DNA of 64,000 bases from Nocardioides sp. W7 (GTDB lineage: Bacteria; Actinomycetota; Actinomycetes; Propionibacteriales; Nocardioidaceae): NCBI RefSeq assembly GCF_022919075.1, contig NZ_CP095078.1, positions 5,332,001 through 5,396,000 of the forward strand, in the 5' to 3' direction. Every line of letters starts with the position of its first letter. Within the stretch, counting starts at the first letter, position 1. A model generated the notes under the pieces. The model was not told where the DNA came from. It saw only the letters and a program-made list of their open reading frames with translations, and made no database searches. Below are positions 16,964-26,043 of the stretch, piece after piece. A program made the translations under genes and the position numbers.

Positions 16964-18376
16964 TCAGCGCTTGCGGACCTTGAACGCCTTCGTCTTCGAG
17001 GCGCTCTTGTACGCCGTGCTGCCGGCGTAGGTGACCTTGACCTTGTAGGTCCCCTTGGCCCGCTTCGGCAGGGTGACGGTGAGCTTGCCGTTCTTCAGGG
17101 CCTTGGCGCCGAGGTTCTTGACGACCTTCTTGCCCTTGAGGATCTGCACCTTGACCTTGCCGGTGGCGGCACCCTTGCTGCCCTTGACCGTGATCACGGC
17201 ACGACCCGCCTTGCGGGTGGTCGGGGCCTTGGCGACCTTGACGGTCAGCTTCGGGACGACCTTGGTGGGCGCCGGGGTCACCGGCGGGGTGAGCGCGTTC
17301 CAGTCGATGGCGAGCGGGGTCTCGGTCATCTGCGAGTCGCCAGCGACCGGGTTGCCGTGGGCGCTCCAAGTGTAGAGCGAGTAGGCACGCCCCTTGGTCA
17401 GCTTGGCGGTCTCGACCGCCAGCCCCCGGGTGAACGCGCCGTCGACGATCGCACCGCCGGCCACGTGGTCGGAGCCGGCGAACTGGGCCATGCCCTCGGC
17501 GGCGCCGCCGCCACCGAGACCGAGGATGCCACCCGCGGCCGCGACGCCGATGTAGACGCCGTTGGACATCGGCTGCACGCCCGAGTCGGGATTGAAGCCG
17601 GCGCCGGAGATCGACAGGTCGAGGTAGTTCTTGTCGAACTTGGTCACCGCGACCGCAACCTCGGGAAGGCGCTCGACGGTGATGCTCAGGGGCTTCGGAG
17701 CCTTGCCTGCGTCGTTGGTCAGCTGCGACCGGTAGGAGAGCCCGGGCACCGGGGGAACCGCAGCGGCGTCGCCGGCGAGGAAGGTGACCAGCTCGGGAGC
17801 CCAGGTGCCGGCGAGGCCGGTCCAGGTGGAGAGGTACGTGCCCGTGTCGACGGCGGCGCTGGTATTGCCGACGAGGTCGACGAGGGGCGTGCGCGTCGGA
17901 CCGCGGTACGCCGCGACCGCCGGGTCGTAGGAGCTCGTCGGGTAGGAGCCGACGCCCGGGCCGTAGGAGACCAGGGCGCTGAGCTGGCCATTCCCGTCGG
18001 CGCCCACGTCGACGATCGGGTCCTCGAACTTGAGCCAGCGGTTGCCGGTGGGGGCGTACTTGAGCGAGGCGCCGTCGAAGGCGATGACGGCGCCGCCGTC
18101 GGGGGCGATCGTCGCGGACTCGACCTCGAACGTGCTCAGCTTCGTGGTGCCGTCGTAGCTGGCCGGGGCCGCGTAGCCGGACGCCAGAGACGTGATGCTG
18201 CCCATCGCCGGAGTCGTCAGGTAGTCGGAGAGGCCCCAGGTCATGGAGCCATCCATGCGCCCTCCAATCTCTGCCGCCTGGGCCGCGGGTGCGGAGAGGA
18301 CGAGCGCGGACGCGGCGAGCGCGCCGGCCGTGCCGAGGGCCGCGAGCCGCGACCCGCCTCGGGTGAGCATGGACAT
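16964..18376 (-). CDS. Secreted HtaA-domain heme-binding protein with Ig-like tail
   Basis: The 470-residue protein has a signal peptide (ALGTAGALAASALVLSAPAAQA). An HtaA domain (about residues 40-205) starts GGRMDGSMTWGLSDYL. A middle region carries AGFNPDSGVQPMSNGVYIG. A Lys-rich Ig-like domain closes the protein (about 385-470), ending KAFKVRKR with no membrane anchor. HtaA domains bind heme at the surface in Corynebacterium. The ATG at 18376 has AAAGGA five bases upstream. It is the last gene of the heme operon, 23 bp after the anchored HtaA protein. The basic tail may hold it to the wall. Confidence 0.8.
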   Translation of the reverse strand: MSMLTRGGSRLAALGTAGALAASALVLSAPAAQAAEIGGRMDGSMTWGLSDYLTTPAMGSITSLASGYAAPASYDGTTKLSTFEVESATIAPDGGAVIAFDGASLKYAPTGNRWLKFEDPIVDVGADGNGQLSALVSYGPGVGSYPTSSYDPAVAAYRGPTRTPLVDLVGNTSAAVDTGTYLSTWTGLAGTWAPELVTFLAGDAAAVPPVPGLSYRSQLTNDAGKAPKPLSITVERLPEVAVAVTKFDKNYLDLSISGAGFNPDSGVQPMSNGVYIGVAAAGGILGLGGGGAAEGMAQFAGSDHVAGGAIVDGAFTRGLAVETAKLTKGRAYSLYTWSAHGNPVAGDSQMTETPLAIDWNALTPPVTPAPTKVVPKLTVKVAKAPTTRKAGRAVITVKGSKGAATGKVKVQILKGKKVVKNLGAKALKNGKLTVTLPKRAKGTYKVKVTYAGSTAYKSASKTKAFKVRKR

Positions 18377-18399
18377 GGTGTTCCTTTCGTCGTGCATTC

Positions 18400-19827
18400 T
18401 CAGGAGGGTGTCCGGCGCGGGCCCGAGCCCGGAGCGGGGAGGAGAAGAAGGAACGCGGCAGCGAGCAGGAGCGCGCCGCCGACGAACCACCCGGCGCTGG
18501 CCGCGGCAGCGGAGGCCGCAGGCGTCGAACCGGCGACGGGAGCGGACGCGAGCTGGACGGTCGCCGGCAGCGGGGCCGGAGCGGCGAGCGCCAGCGGGGT
18601 GGTGCCTGCGGGTACGCCGGCGACCGCGAGCGGTGCCGTCACTGGCGGCACCGGGGCGGCGACGGGCGTCGGAGCGGCCGGCGCGGAGTTGTCGACGTCG
18701 GGCGTCGCGGACGGAGCCTTCGTCGGGGCCGGCGCCGCGATCTCCTTCGCCGAGTAGCTGATCGTCAGCGGCAGCGGGCGCTTGGTGGAGTCGGACTGGA
18801 GGCCGGTGGAGTACCAGAACTGGTCGACGCCGAACGGCTGGAGGTAGCTCACGAAGGCCTGCGGGAACGCCCCCCAGCCCGAGCCGGTGCGGTCCTGGGG
18901 CTCCGAGCCGGTGACGGCCACGTCGTCGTACGCCGGCTGGGCGGTGAGTCCGAGCGCGCCGAGGTCGACGGTGGGCAAGTCCGCGAGGCGTACCCGCTTC
19001 GGGACGGCCGCGGTCCAGATCGTCGGGTCGTCGCGGTCCGCGAGGAAGCCGCCGAGCGTCGCGGTCAGTGATCCGGAGCCGCCGGCGACCTCGAGCGTCG
19101 GGTCGGTCACCGTGAAGATGGTGTTGCCGCCGTAGTAGACGACCGTGAAGGTCCCCTGCCACGACACGGTGGCCGTCCCGGCGGCACGGTCCACGGTCCC
19201 GGTGCCCTTCCTCAGGACCACGGCGTGCTCGCTGAACGGGCCGTAGACGCCGATCGGGGCTCCGGCCGGCGAGGTGCCGAGACCCGCCCAGGTGGCGGTG
19301 CTCCAGCCACCGGCGGGAGTGGCCTTCTCGATGGTGACGTTGCCCTGGACCGCCCGCCACTGCGACTCGCGGAGCGCGACACCGCCGCGGCCGGGGTCGG
19401 CGACGCCGGCGGCCAGGAAGTTGATGGCGGCGGGGTTGTGCGACCGCGCGTTGGTCTGGTCGCTGACGCCCCAGCGGAGCACCGCGCCCGCGACCTCGAC
19501 CGGTCCGCCAGTGGCGGTCGGCGAGGGGGTGGGACCGGTGGTCGGGCCGGAGGTCTCGGTCGGCGACTCGCTGGGAGTCTCGCTCGGCGACGGGCTGGTC
19601 GTCGGCGAGGCAGTATCGCTGGGGTCACTGGGGTCGGTCGGCTCGACAGTGGGGGTCGCCGTGGCGGTCGCCGGGCTCGTCGCGGTGGTGGTGATCTCGT
19701 CGTCCGGCCCCTCCCCCGCGGCACCCGCCGGGAGGGTTGCGAACACCCCCACGATCAGGCTCACCAGGCCGGCGACCAGCAACGCGGCAGCGGCTCCGGT
19801 GCGGGCTCCCCGGTCAGGCCGCTGCAC
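18400..19827 (-). CDS. Membrane-anchored HtaA-domain protein
   Basis: The 475-residue protein has a GTG start at 19827 with GGAGG seven bases upstream. A signal segment (AAAALLVAGLVSLIVGVFA) is followed by a Thr/Pro/Ser-rich stalk (about residues 45-110), then an HtaA domain (about 112-340; EVAGAVLRWGVSDQTNARS). A second low-complexity stretch precedes a C-terminal membrane helix (WFVGGALLLAAAFLLLLPA). It should present heme-binding sites outside the membrane and pass heme to HmuT. It overlaps the preceding gene by 14 bp, so the two are translationally linked. Confidence 0.83.
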   Translation of the reverse strand: MQRPDRGARTGAAAALLVAGLVSLIVGVFATLPAGAAGEGPDDEITTTATSPATATATPTVEPTDPSDPSDTASPTTSPSPSETPSESPTETSGPTTGPTPSPTATGGPVEVAGAVLRWGVSDQTNARSHNPAAINFLAAGVADPGRGGVALRESQWRAVQGNVTIEKATPAGGWSTATWAGLGTSPAGAPIGVYGPFSEHAVVLRKGTGTVDRAAGTATVSWQGTFTVVYYGGNTIFTVTDPTLEVAGGSGSLTATLGGFLADRDDPTIWTAAVPKRVRLADLPTVDLGALGLTAQPAYDDVAVTGSEPQDRTGSGWGAFPQAFVSYLQPFGVDQFWYSTGLQSDSTKRPLPLTISYSAKEIAAPAPTKAPSATPDVDNSAPAAPTPVAAPVPPVTAPLAVAGVPAGTTPLALAAPAPLPATVQLASAPVAGSTPAASAAAASAGWFVGGALLLAAAFLLLLPAPGSGPRRTPS

Positions 19828-20896
19828 GGCGCGACCTCCGGAACCTCCAGGCGAGCTGCCCCAGGGCGGCCAGCAGCACCAGCGCGGACACGCCGGCGAA
19901 GACCAGCGCGGCGCGGTCGTCGTCGCCGTCGGCGTCCGATGCGGCGGCAACTTCTGCCGACTCGGCTGGTGCGGCCGCCGTGACCGCGAAGTTGACCACC
20001 GGGGGGCTCTCGACGCCGAAGACCCGAAGCTCGTGGGTGCCGGCCGCGGTGTCACCCGGGAGCAGCACGACGCCGGCGATGCCGCCGTCGCTGCCGACCA
20101 GGAAGGGTCCGGAGGCGGCCCGGCCGTCGTCGAAGACCACGCTCACCTGTCGACCGGCCGGAAGGCCGGACCCGGTGAAGGCGAGGGCGTTGCCGGCCTG
20201 CGCCGAGGCCCGGTCCACCTCCAGGGCGGGCGCGGTCGCCGGGCCGCCCGCCTTGGTCGGGGCGGATCCCGCGGAGGGAGCAGCGGTGGGAGCAGAGGTC
20301 GGCTGGGCGCTCGGCGCAGGCGAGGCGGGCTCGGCGTCGTACACCTGGCCGACCCGCACCGGGGTGAACGTCTCGTTGCGGGCGTTCTTCACGCCGTGGG
20401 CACCGATGGTGATGATCCCGCAGGTGACCTTGCGGCAGTCGACGCTGCGGACCGAGCCGTTGCGGCCGACGGCCTCGAAGACCGGCCCCGGGACGGTCAG
20501 CTCCACCGACCAGGCCCCGGCCGCACTCATCGTCCCGCCGTTGGCCGACGAGGCGGTGTCCGAGCCGGGGAACGCGACGAAGCGCTGGTAGCCGGCGTTC
20601 TCGCGCGCCTCGCTGTCGGGGACGTAGGCGTAGTCCTCGCCGGAGGCCCCGCCCTTGCTGGGCTGCCACTTCCCCGAGGTGGTGCCGAACCAGACGTAGA
20701 CGCCGCCGTGGCCGCCGCGGACCGACTGGAAGCCGCTCCCCCGCACGGTCAGCTTCGTGGCGTACGTGCCGTCGACGACCTGGCCGCCGCGGTCGTTGAC
20801 CACGCTCACCCGGGAGGCGGCCTGGGCCGGCGTGGGCAACACGACCAGCGCCGCCGGCAGCAGCGCGGCGGCCGCGAGCATCAGCCGGCGGAGCAC
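19814..20896 (-). CDS. Membrane-anchored surface protein of the heme locus
   Basis: The 360-residue protein has a GTG start at 20896 with GGAGG four bases upstream. A signal peptide (LAAAALLPAALVVLPTPAQA) leads to a beta-rich domain (about residues 27-170; GVYVWFGTTSGKW and a Cys pair in VDCRKVTCGIITIGAHGV). A Pro/Ala/Ser linker, a second Ig-like domain (ALEVDRASAQAGNALAFTGSGL) and a C-terminal helix with a basic tail (FRRSRRAAA) follow. I do not recognise a named family. By position it should help capture heme or hold the HtaA proteins. It overlaps hmuV by 16 bp. Confidence 0.7.
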   Translation of the reverse strand: MLRRLMLAAAALLPAALVVLPTPAQAASRVSVVNDRGGQVVDGTYATKLTVRGSGFQSVRGGHGGVYVWFGTTSGKWQPSKGGASGEDYAYVPDSEARENAGYQRFVAFPGSDTASSANGGTMSAAGAWSVELTVPGPVFEAVGRNGSVRSVDCRKVTCGIITIGAHGVKNARNETFTPVRVGQVYDAEPASPAPSAQPTSAPTAAPSAGSAPTKAGGPATAPALEVDRASAQAGNALAFTGSGLPAGRQVSVVFDDGRAASGPFLVGSDGGIAGVVLLPGDTAAGTHELRVFGVESPPVVNFAVTAAAPAESAEVAAASDADGDDDRAALVFAGVSALVLLAALGQLAWRFRRSRRAAA

Positions 20897-21705
20897 GGTG
20901 CCTCCTCCGCGCTCGGGCCGGTCGGGGTGCCCACCGGCCGAGGACGAACGGGTACGACGAGCAGCGCGCCCTCGTGGTGGAAGACGTCCACCGGGTGGCC
21001 GTAGACCTCGGTGAGGAGCTCGCCGGTCAGCACCTCCACGGGTGGCCCGTCGGCGCGGACCCGGCCGCCGGCGAGGACGCAGACGCGGTCGGCGTACGCC
21101 GCGGCGAGCGACAGGTCGTGCAACACCACCACGACCGCCGCCCCGGCCGCGGCGACGTCGCGGACCACCCCGAGGAGCTGCTCCTGGTGGCGGATGTCGA
21201 GCGCGGCGGTGGGCTCGTCGAGGAGCAGCACCGGCGTCTCCTGAGCCAGCAGCCGGGCGAAGGAGGTGCGTGCCTGCTCCCCGCCGGAGAGGGTCGGGAA
21301 GAGTCGGTCCGCGAGCTCGGTGACGTCGGCACGGGCTAGGGCGTCGTCGACGGCGGCGTCGTCGCGCTCCGCAGCCTCGGTGCGGTGCCACGGGGAGCGG
21401 CCCATCCGGACCACCTCGCGCACCCGGAACCCGAAGGCCAGCCCCTGCTTCTGCAGCTGGACACCCCGCAGCCGGGCCAGGTCCCGGGCGTGCCGGTGCC
21501 CGAAGTGCTTGCCGACCAGCTCGACGTGACCCGTGGTCGGACCGACGTCGCCGGACAGCACGGAGAGCAGGGTCGACTTGCCGGCGCCGTTGGGCCCGAC
21601 GAGGACGACCACCTCGCCGGCGGTCACCTCGAGGTCGACGTCGGCGACGATCGGTTGACCGTCGATGGTCACGCTCACGCCGTGCGCGGACAACAGGACG
21701 CTCAT
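20881..21705 (-). CDS. hmuV: Heme ABC transporter ATP-binding protein
   Basis: The 274-residue ATPase has Walker A GPNGAGKST (near residue 38), the signature LSGGEQARTSFARLL, Walker B PVLLLDEPTAALD and the switch His in VLHDLSL. The family is that of heme and siderophore importers (HmuV/BtuD type). It would drive heme import with HmuU on the inner face of the membrane. Its ATG overlaps the hmuU stop (ATGA), and its end overlaps the next surface-protein gene, so the locus is one operon. Confidence 0.92.
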   Translation of the reverse strand: MSVLLSAHGVSVTIDGQPIVADVDLEVTAGEVVVLVGPNGAGKSTLLSVLSGDVGPTTGHVELVGKHFGHRHARDLARLRGVQLQKQGLAFGFRVREVVRMGRSPWHRTEAAERDDAAVDDALARADVTELADRLFPTLSGGEQARTSFARLLAQETPVLLLDEPTAALDIRHQEQLLGVVRDVAAAGAAVVVVLHDLSLAAAYADRVCVLAGGRVRADGPPVEVLTGELLTEVYGHPVDVFHHEGALLVVPVRPRPVGTPTGPSAEEAPCSAG

Positions 21706-22784
21706 GCCCAACCTCCCGCGGTACGACGGGCGCGGCGCAGCAGCCAGAAGAAGAACGGGCCGCCGATCAGCGAGGTCAGCATGCCGATCGGCAGGTCGGC
21801 GTACTCGACCGCCGTCCGCGCCCACAGGTCGGCCGCGACCAGCAGTACGGCGCCGCCGAGCGCGCTCGCGGGCACCAGCAGCCGGTGCCCGGGGCCGGCG
21901 ATCAGCCGGATCAGGTGCGGGACGACGAGCCCGACGAACGCGATGATCCCGCAGAAGCTGACGGCCGCGGCGGTGAGCACCGCGACCACCACGATGGTGC
22001 CGACCCGGAGCCGCTCGACGTCGACGCCGACGTGACGCGCGGCTCGGTCGCCGAGGGCGAGGAGGTCGAGCTTGGGCGCCAGGAACATCGCGGCGACGAT
22101 CCCGAGTCCGGCGAGCGGGGCGACGACGCCGACGTACTCCCAGCGCGAGCCGTTGAGGCTGCCCAGGGTCCAGAAGACGATCTCCTCGCGGGCCTGGGTG
22201 TCGCCGAGGAACATCAGGAACGCCAGCCCGGCGCTGGTCATCGCGTTCAGGGCGATGCCGGTGAGCACCAGGGTGACGACCTCGGTGCGGCCGCCGTCGC
22301 GGGACATGACGTAGACGAGCGTGGTGGTGATCAGACCGCCCAGGAACGCGCAGATCGCGACGGTCCAGGTGCCGGCGAAGGTCCACTCGAAGACGATGAC
22401 GCTGGCGGCCGCCACGGCGGCGCCGGACGAGACACCGACCACGCCGGGCTCGGCGAGCGGGTTGCCGAACACGCCCTGCATCAAGGCACCGGCGGTGGCC
22501 AGCGCCGCGCCCGCGATCGCCGCCATCACGACCCGGGGGAAGCGGACCTGCCAGAGCGTGTTCTCGCCCTGCGGGTGGCTGGGCAGCGGACCGAGGTCGA
22601 GACCGATCTTGTGCAGCAGCGAACCCAGCACCTCGTCGCGAGGGATGTCGAGCTGCCCGGTGCCGGCGGCCGCGACCAGGATCACGGCCAGCGCCACCGT
22701 CAGCCCGCCGAGCAGCCCGACCCGGGCCGCGACGCCTCGCAGGGTGGCCCGCACCGGCGTGACCGGGGCTGTGGTCGCGCTCAA
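21702..22784 (-). CDS. hmuU: Heme ABC transporter permease
   Basis: The 360-residue FecCD/BtuC-type permease has about ten hydrophobic segments. The family stretch GVFGNPLAEPGVVGVSSGA is near residue 108, and GIIAFVGLVVPHLIRLIAGPGHR near 280. It forms the membrane channel for heme with HmuV and HmuT. The start codon is TTG and overlaps the hmuT stop (TTGA), so it is probably translated by coupling to hmuT. Confidence 0.92.
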   Translation of the reverse strand: MSATTAPVTPVRATLRGVAARVGLLGGLTVALAVILVAAAGTGQLDIPRDEVLGSLLHKIGLDLGPLPSHPQGENTLWQVRFPRVVMAAIAGAALATAGALMQGVFGNPLAEPGVVGVSSGAAVAAASVIVFEWTFAGTWTVAICAFLGGLITTTLVYVMSRDGGRTEVVTLVLTGIALNAMTSAGLAFLMFLGDTQAREEIVFWTLGSLNGSRWEYVGVVAPLAGLGIVAAMFLAPKLDLLALGDRAARHVGVDVERLRVGTIVVVAVLTAAAVSFCGIIAFVGLVVPHLIRLIAGPGHRLLVPASALGGAVLLVAADLWARTAVEYADLPIGMLTSLIGGPFFFWLLRRARRTAGGWA

Positions 22785-23893
22785 GAGACCGCGTCCGGGG
22801 CGTAGACGGCGACGGCGAGCGCGTCGAGGACCGAGGCGGTCGCGGGGCCGAACCCGAGGATCTCGGAGTCCTCCATCGACACGAACCGCTGGTGCTGCCC
22901 GGCCGGGGTCTCGGCCAGCGCGGGGAGCCGCTCGAGCAGCCCGTCGACGCCGCCGGCGGAGTCCAGCCCGCCGGTCATCATCAGCACCAGGTCGGGCTGG
23001 GCGGCGACCAGGCCCTCGTCGGTGAGCGGCTTCATGCCGTTCCAGCCGATCTCCTCCGCGACGTCGTACCCACCGATCGCGTCGATCAGGGAGTCGGCGC
23101 CCGAGCCCCCTCCGAACATGTAGTAGACGCCGGACTGGCCGCGCACGTAGAGGAACACCGTGCGCAGCCGCTGGCCCTCCTCGGCCGGGGCGACCTTCGC
23201 GATCTGGGCGACCACGGCGTCGATCTCGGCCTGGGTCCGCTCGGCCAGCTTCTCGCCCTGCGCGGGCACGCCGAGGGCGGCGGCCACCTCGTGGGTCAGG
23301 CTCGCGACGTTGTCGAGGCCGCGGTGGGAGTCGACGACGACGACCGGGATCCCCGCGTCGCGCATCTGGAGTACGACGTCCCAGGGGCCCAGCGAGGTGT
23401 CGGTGATGATCAGGGTCGGGTCGAGCTCGAGGATCGCCTCCGCGTTGAGGTCGTGGCCGTTCTGGGTGACGAGGGGCAGGTCGGCGGCCCCGTCGAACTG
23501 GGTCGACACGTCCCGCCCGACCAGCCGGTCACCCAGGCCGAGCTCGTGGACGGTGCGCGCGAGGGTGCCGTAGACGTCGAGGGCCAGGACGCGGCTGGCG
23601 TCGGTCACCTCGACCCGGGTGCCCTGCGAGTCCGTCACCGTGACCGGCAGGTCCTGCTCGGGGTCCTCCGCGACGGGGTCGACCTCGTCGTTCGGGACGG
23701 CGAGCGTCGCGCCGTCCCAGGACCGGACGTCGGCGAGCGGCTCCACGTCCGCCAGCGGCGGCGCGACCGACCCGGCCGCCTCGCCGTCGCCCGCAGCGCC
23801 GGTCCCGCCGGTGCTGATGCCACAGGCCCCCAGGGCGAGGGCGAGCAGAACGGCGAGCACCCCGAGAGCGGGTGGTCGAAGTGCGGCGGGCAT
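22781..23893 (-). CDS. hmuT: Heme-binding lipoprotein of the ABC importer
   Basis: The 370-residue lipoprotein has lipobox LGAC (Cys at residue 24) and a two-lobed periplasmic-binding-protein fold (about residues 85-365; RVLALDVYGTLARTVHELG, then LDPTLIITDTSLGPWDV). HmuT-family proteins hold one heme between lobes; here candidate ligands are His in QNGHDLNAEA and Tyr in GVYYMFGG, but this is inference. ATG 23893 has AGAGGA six bases upstream. It is the first gene of the minus-strand operon, directly below two DtxR-like boxes, so iron should repress it. Confidence 0.92.
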   Translation of the reverse strand: MPAALRPPALGVLAVLLALALGACGISTGGTGAAGDGEAAGSVAPPLADVEPLADVRSWDGATLAVPNDEVDPVAEDPEQDLPVTVTDSQGTRVEVTDASRVLALDVYGTLARTVHELGLGDRLVGRDVSTQFDGAADLPLVTQNGHDLNAEAILELDPTLIITDTSLGPWDVVLQMRDAGIPVVVVDSHRGLDNVASLTHEVAAALGVPAQGEKLAERTQAEIDAVVAQIAKVAPAEEGQRLRTVFLYVRGQSGVYYMFGGGSGADSLIDAIGGYDVAEEIGWNGMKPLTDEGLVAAQPDLVLMMTGGLDSAGGVDGLLERLPALAETPAGQHQRFVSMEDSEILGFGPATASVLDALAVAVYAPDAVS

Positions 23894-23915
23894 GAAGAGT
23901 CCTCTCACGATAAAC

Positions 23916-23949
23916 TTAGGGGAGCCTAACATTGGGGAGCCTGACCTTA
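23916..23949. promoter_or_regulatory. Two overlapping DtxR/IdeR-like iron boxes
   Basis: TTAGGGGAGCCTAACATTG (23916-23934) matches the 19-bp DtxR/IdeR consensus at about 14 positions. A second copy at 23931-23949 matches at about 13. Their GGGGAGCCT cores repeat 15 bp apart. They lie between hmuT and the divergent heme oxygenase gene and probably control both. Confidence 0.75.
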
Positions 23950-23994
23950 GAAGTGGTCCAGACAGATGTTGACAACGTGTCATCTCGATTTCGA

Positions 23995-24012
23995 CACTTT
24001 GTCCACAAAGTG
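23995..24012. promoter_or_regulatory. Palindrome upstream of heme oxygenase gene
   Basis: CACTTTGTCCACAAAGTG is a perfect 8-bp inverted repeat with a 2-bp centre. It lies 82 bp before the heme oxygenase start and apart from the DtxR boxes, so it may be the site of a second regulator. TACGAT downstream (about 24048) could be the -10 box for hmuO. Confidence 0.45.
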
Positions 24013-24094
24013 AGCACCTGACGCGCACCGACCCCCGGAGCACGCCTACGATCCCGCTATTGCTCCTGACCACCCTGACTCCCAGGAGACCGCT

Positions 24095-24757
24095 ATGACC
24101 GTGCTCGACCACACCCTCCTCGACACCCCCCTCTCCGCCGCGATGCGCGAGGGCTCGATGGCCGAGCACGAGGCCGCCGAGCACTCGTCGTTCATGAGCG
24201 AGCTGATGGGCGGCAAGCTCAACGAGCAGGCGTACGCCGACTACCTGCTGCGCTTCCGCGCCGTGTACGACGCGCTGGAGACCGCGCTCCGCTCGCGGCT
24301 CGACGACCCGCTCGTCGCGGCCCTGTACGACCCGGCCCTGGAGCGGCTGGCCACGATCGACGCCGACCTCGACCACTGGTCCCCCGGCGGTCCGCGCACG
24401 ACGGACTCGCCCGCGGTCGCGGCGTACCGCGAGCGAGTCGAGGCGGCGACGGAGTGGGGCGGACTGCTGGTCGCCCACCACTACACCCGCTACCTCGGGG
24501 ACCTGTCGGGCGGTCAGGCGATCGGCCGGATCCTCGAGCGCACCTACGAGCTCGACGGCGCCGGCGTCGCGTTCTACGACTTCGCCGAGATCCCCAAGCC
24601 GAAGCCCTACAAGGACGCCTACCGCGCCCGCCTCGACGGTCTCGGCCTCTCGGTCGAGGACAAGGCTCGGATCGTGGCCGAGGTGAAGGTAGCGTTCCAC
24701 CTGAACCAGGCCGTCTTCGTCGAGCTGGGGCAGGACATCGATGGGTACCGCCGCTGA
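24095..24757 (+). CDS. hmuO: Heme oxygenase (HmuO type)
   Basis: The 220-residue all-helical heme oxygenase has a proximal His region GSMAEHEAAEHSSFM (about residues 20-34) and the distal-helix motif YLGDLSGGQAI (near 130). It opens heme to biliverdin, CO and iron in the cytosol and so completes the import route encoded on the other strand. An AGGAG lies upstream of ATG 24095. It shares the 201-bp control region and DtxR-like boxes with hmuT, so iron limitation should induce it. Confidence 0.94.
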   Translation: MTVLDHTLLDTPLSAAMREGSMAEHEAAEHSSFMSELMGGKLNEQAYADYLLRFRAVYDALETALRSRLDDPLVAALYDPALERLATIDADLDHWSPGGPRTTDSPAVAAYRERVEAATEWGGLLVAHHYTRYLGDLSGGQAIGRILERTYELDGAGVAFYDFAEIPKPKPYKDAYRARLDGLGLSVEDKARIVAEVKVAFHLNQAVFVELGQDIDGYRR

Positions 24758-24790
24758 CCCGACCTCGCCGGGCTCTCACGTGAGGGACTC

Positions 24791-25591
24791 GTGAGAGTCC
24801 TCGTGACCGGCGCGGCCGGGAGCATCGGCCGCGTCGTCACCGTCGCGCTCGCCGCCCGCGGGCACGAGGTGGTCTCGCTCGACCGGGTGCCGGAGCCCGA
24901 CGGCAACGAGACCCGGTTCCACACCGTCGACTGCGCCGACGCCGACGCGGTGGCCGCGGTCTTCGCCGAGGAGCGGCTCGACGGTGTCGTCCACCTCGCC
25001 GGCCACCCCGACGAGGCGAGCCTGCCCGACTCCCTCACCTCGCACGTGCACACGACCGCGGCGCTGCTGGATGCGATGGTCGAGCACGACGTCAGTCGGC
25101 TGGTCTACGCCTCGTCCAACCACGCCGTCGGCCGCACCCCGCGGCGCGAGCTGCTCCCGATCGACACCCGGCCGCGACCCGACACCTTCTACGGCGTCGG
25201 CAAGGTCGCCGCCGAGGCCCTGATGAGCCTGTACGCCGATCGCTACGGGCTCGACACCGTGGCCTGCCGGATCGGCTCGTTCCTGCCTCGTCCGGAGACG
25301 ATCCGCCACCTCTCGACCTGGCTCTCCCCCGACGACTGCGTCCGGATGGTGGAGGCCGCCCTGACCGCGACCGCCCCAGGCTTCGCCGCGCTCTACGGCA
25401 TCTCCGCCAACACCCGCGCCTGGTGGGACCTCGAGCCGGGCCGGGCGCTCGGCTACGAGCCGCAGGACGACGCCGAGGCGTTCGCCGCCTCGATCAGCCC
25501 CTCGCCCGAGGACGACTGGGACGGGGCGCACGTCGGCGGGCCGTTCGCCACCTCGACGTACCACCGTCCCGCGCTGGACCGTCGCGACTGA
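24791..25591 (+). CDS. NAD-dependent epimerase/dehydratase (uronate dehydrogenase-like)
   Basis: This 266-residue extended short-chain dehydrogenase has a GTG start. The NAD motif is VTGAAGSIGR, followed by HLAGHPDEAS, a Ser triad residue in YASSNHAVG and YxxxK as FYGVGKVAAE (near residue 136). Length and the LAGHPD stretch fit the uronate dehydrogenase-like group, which oxidises sugar acids, but the substrate is uncertain. It starts 33 bp after hmuO and may be co-transcribed, with no obvious link to heme. Confidence 0.8.
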   Translation: MRVLVTGAAGSIGRVVTVALAARGHEVVSLDRVPEPDGNETRFHTVDCADADAVAAVFAEERLDGVVHLAGHPDEASLPDSLTSHVHTTAALLDAMVEHDVSRLVYASSNHAVGRTPRRELLPIDTRPRPDTFYGVGKVAAEALMSLYADRYGLDTVACRIGSFLPRPETIRHLSTWLSPDDCVRMVEAALTATAPGFAALYGISANTRAWWDLEPGRALGYEPQDDAEAFAASISPSPEDDWDGAHVGGPFATSTYHRPALDRRD

Positions 25592-25607
25592 TGACCCGAC
25601 CGCACCC

Positions 25608-25638
25608 TTGACCTGGAGCGCACTCCAAGGGCCACACT
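25608..25638 (+). promoter_or_regulatory. MerR-type promoter 1 (for merR gene)
   Basis: A -35 TTGACC and a -10 CACACT are 19 bp apart, the over-long spacing typical of MerR control. The spacer holds the palindrome TGGAGCGCACTCCA. The -10 is 6 nt from ATG 25645, so the mRNA would be leaderless. Confidence 0.75.
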
Positions 25639-25644
25639 GAGCCG

Positions 25645-26043
25645 ATGAGCCTCTCCATCGCCGAGGCGGCCGAGCGCACCGGCCTGACCCCCGACACCCT
25701 GCGCTACTACGAGCGCGACGGGCTGCTGATCCGTCCCGTCCGCCGCTCCGCCTCCGGCCACCGGCAGTACGACGACGACGCGCTGCGCTGGATCGAGATG
25801 GTCAACCGGCTGCGGGCGACCGGGATGCCGATCCGCGACGTACGCCGCTACGCCGAGCTGGTCCGCGCGGGGGACGGCAACGAGGAGGAGCGGCTGGCCC
25901 TGCTGCAGGCCCACCGGCAGCAGGTGCTGGCCCAGCTCGCCGAGGTGCAGCGTCACCTCGGCGCCATCGACATGAAGATCGGGATCTACACCGACGGCCT
26001 GACCCGGCGCGGGCTTGACCTGGAGCGCACTCCAACCGTTTGA
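25645..26043 (+). CDS. MerR-family regulator
   Basis: The 132-residue protein has an N-terminal MerR winged helix (SIAEAAERTGLTPDTLRYYERDGLL) and a helical dimerisation arm ending KIGIYTDGLTRRGLDLERTPTV. There is no cysteine cluster, so it is unlikely to be a metal sensor; the type that pairs with aldo-keto reductases fits. The end of its coding region contains the promoter of the next gene, with the same operator as its own. It therefore probably controls both itself and the reductase. Confidence 0.9.
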   Translation: MSLSIAEAAERTGLTPDTLRYYERDGLLIRPVRRSASGHRQYDDDALRWIEMVNRLRATGMPIRDVRRYAELVRAGDGNEEERLALLQAHRQQVLAQLAEVQRHLGAIDMKIGIYTDGLTRRGLDLERTPTV

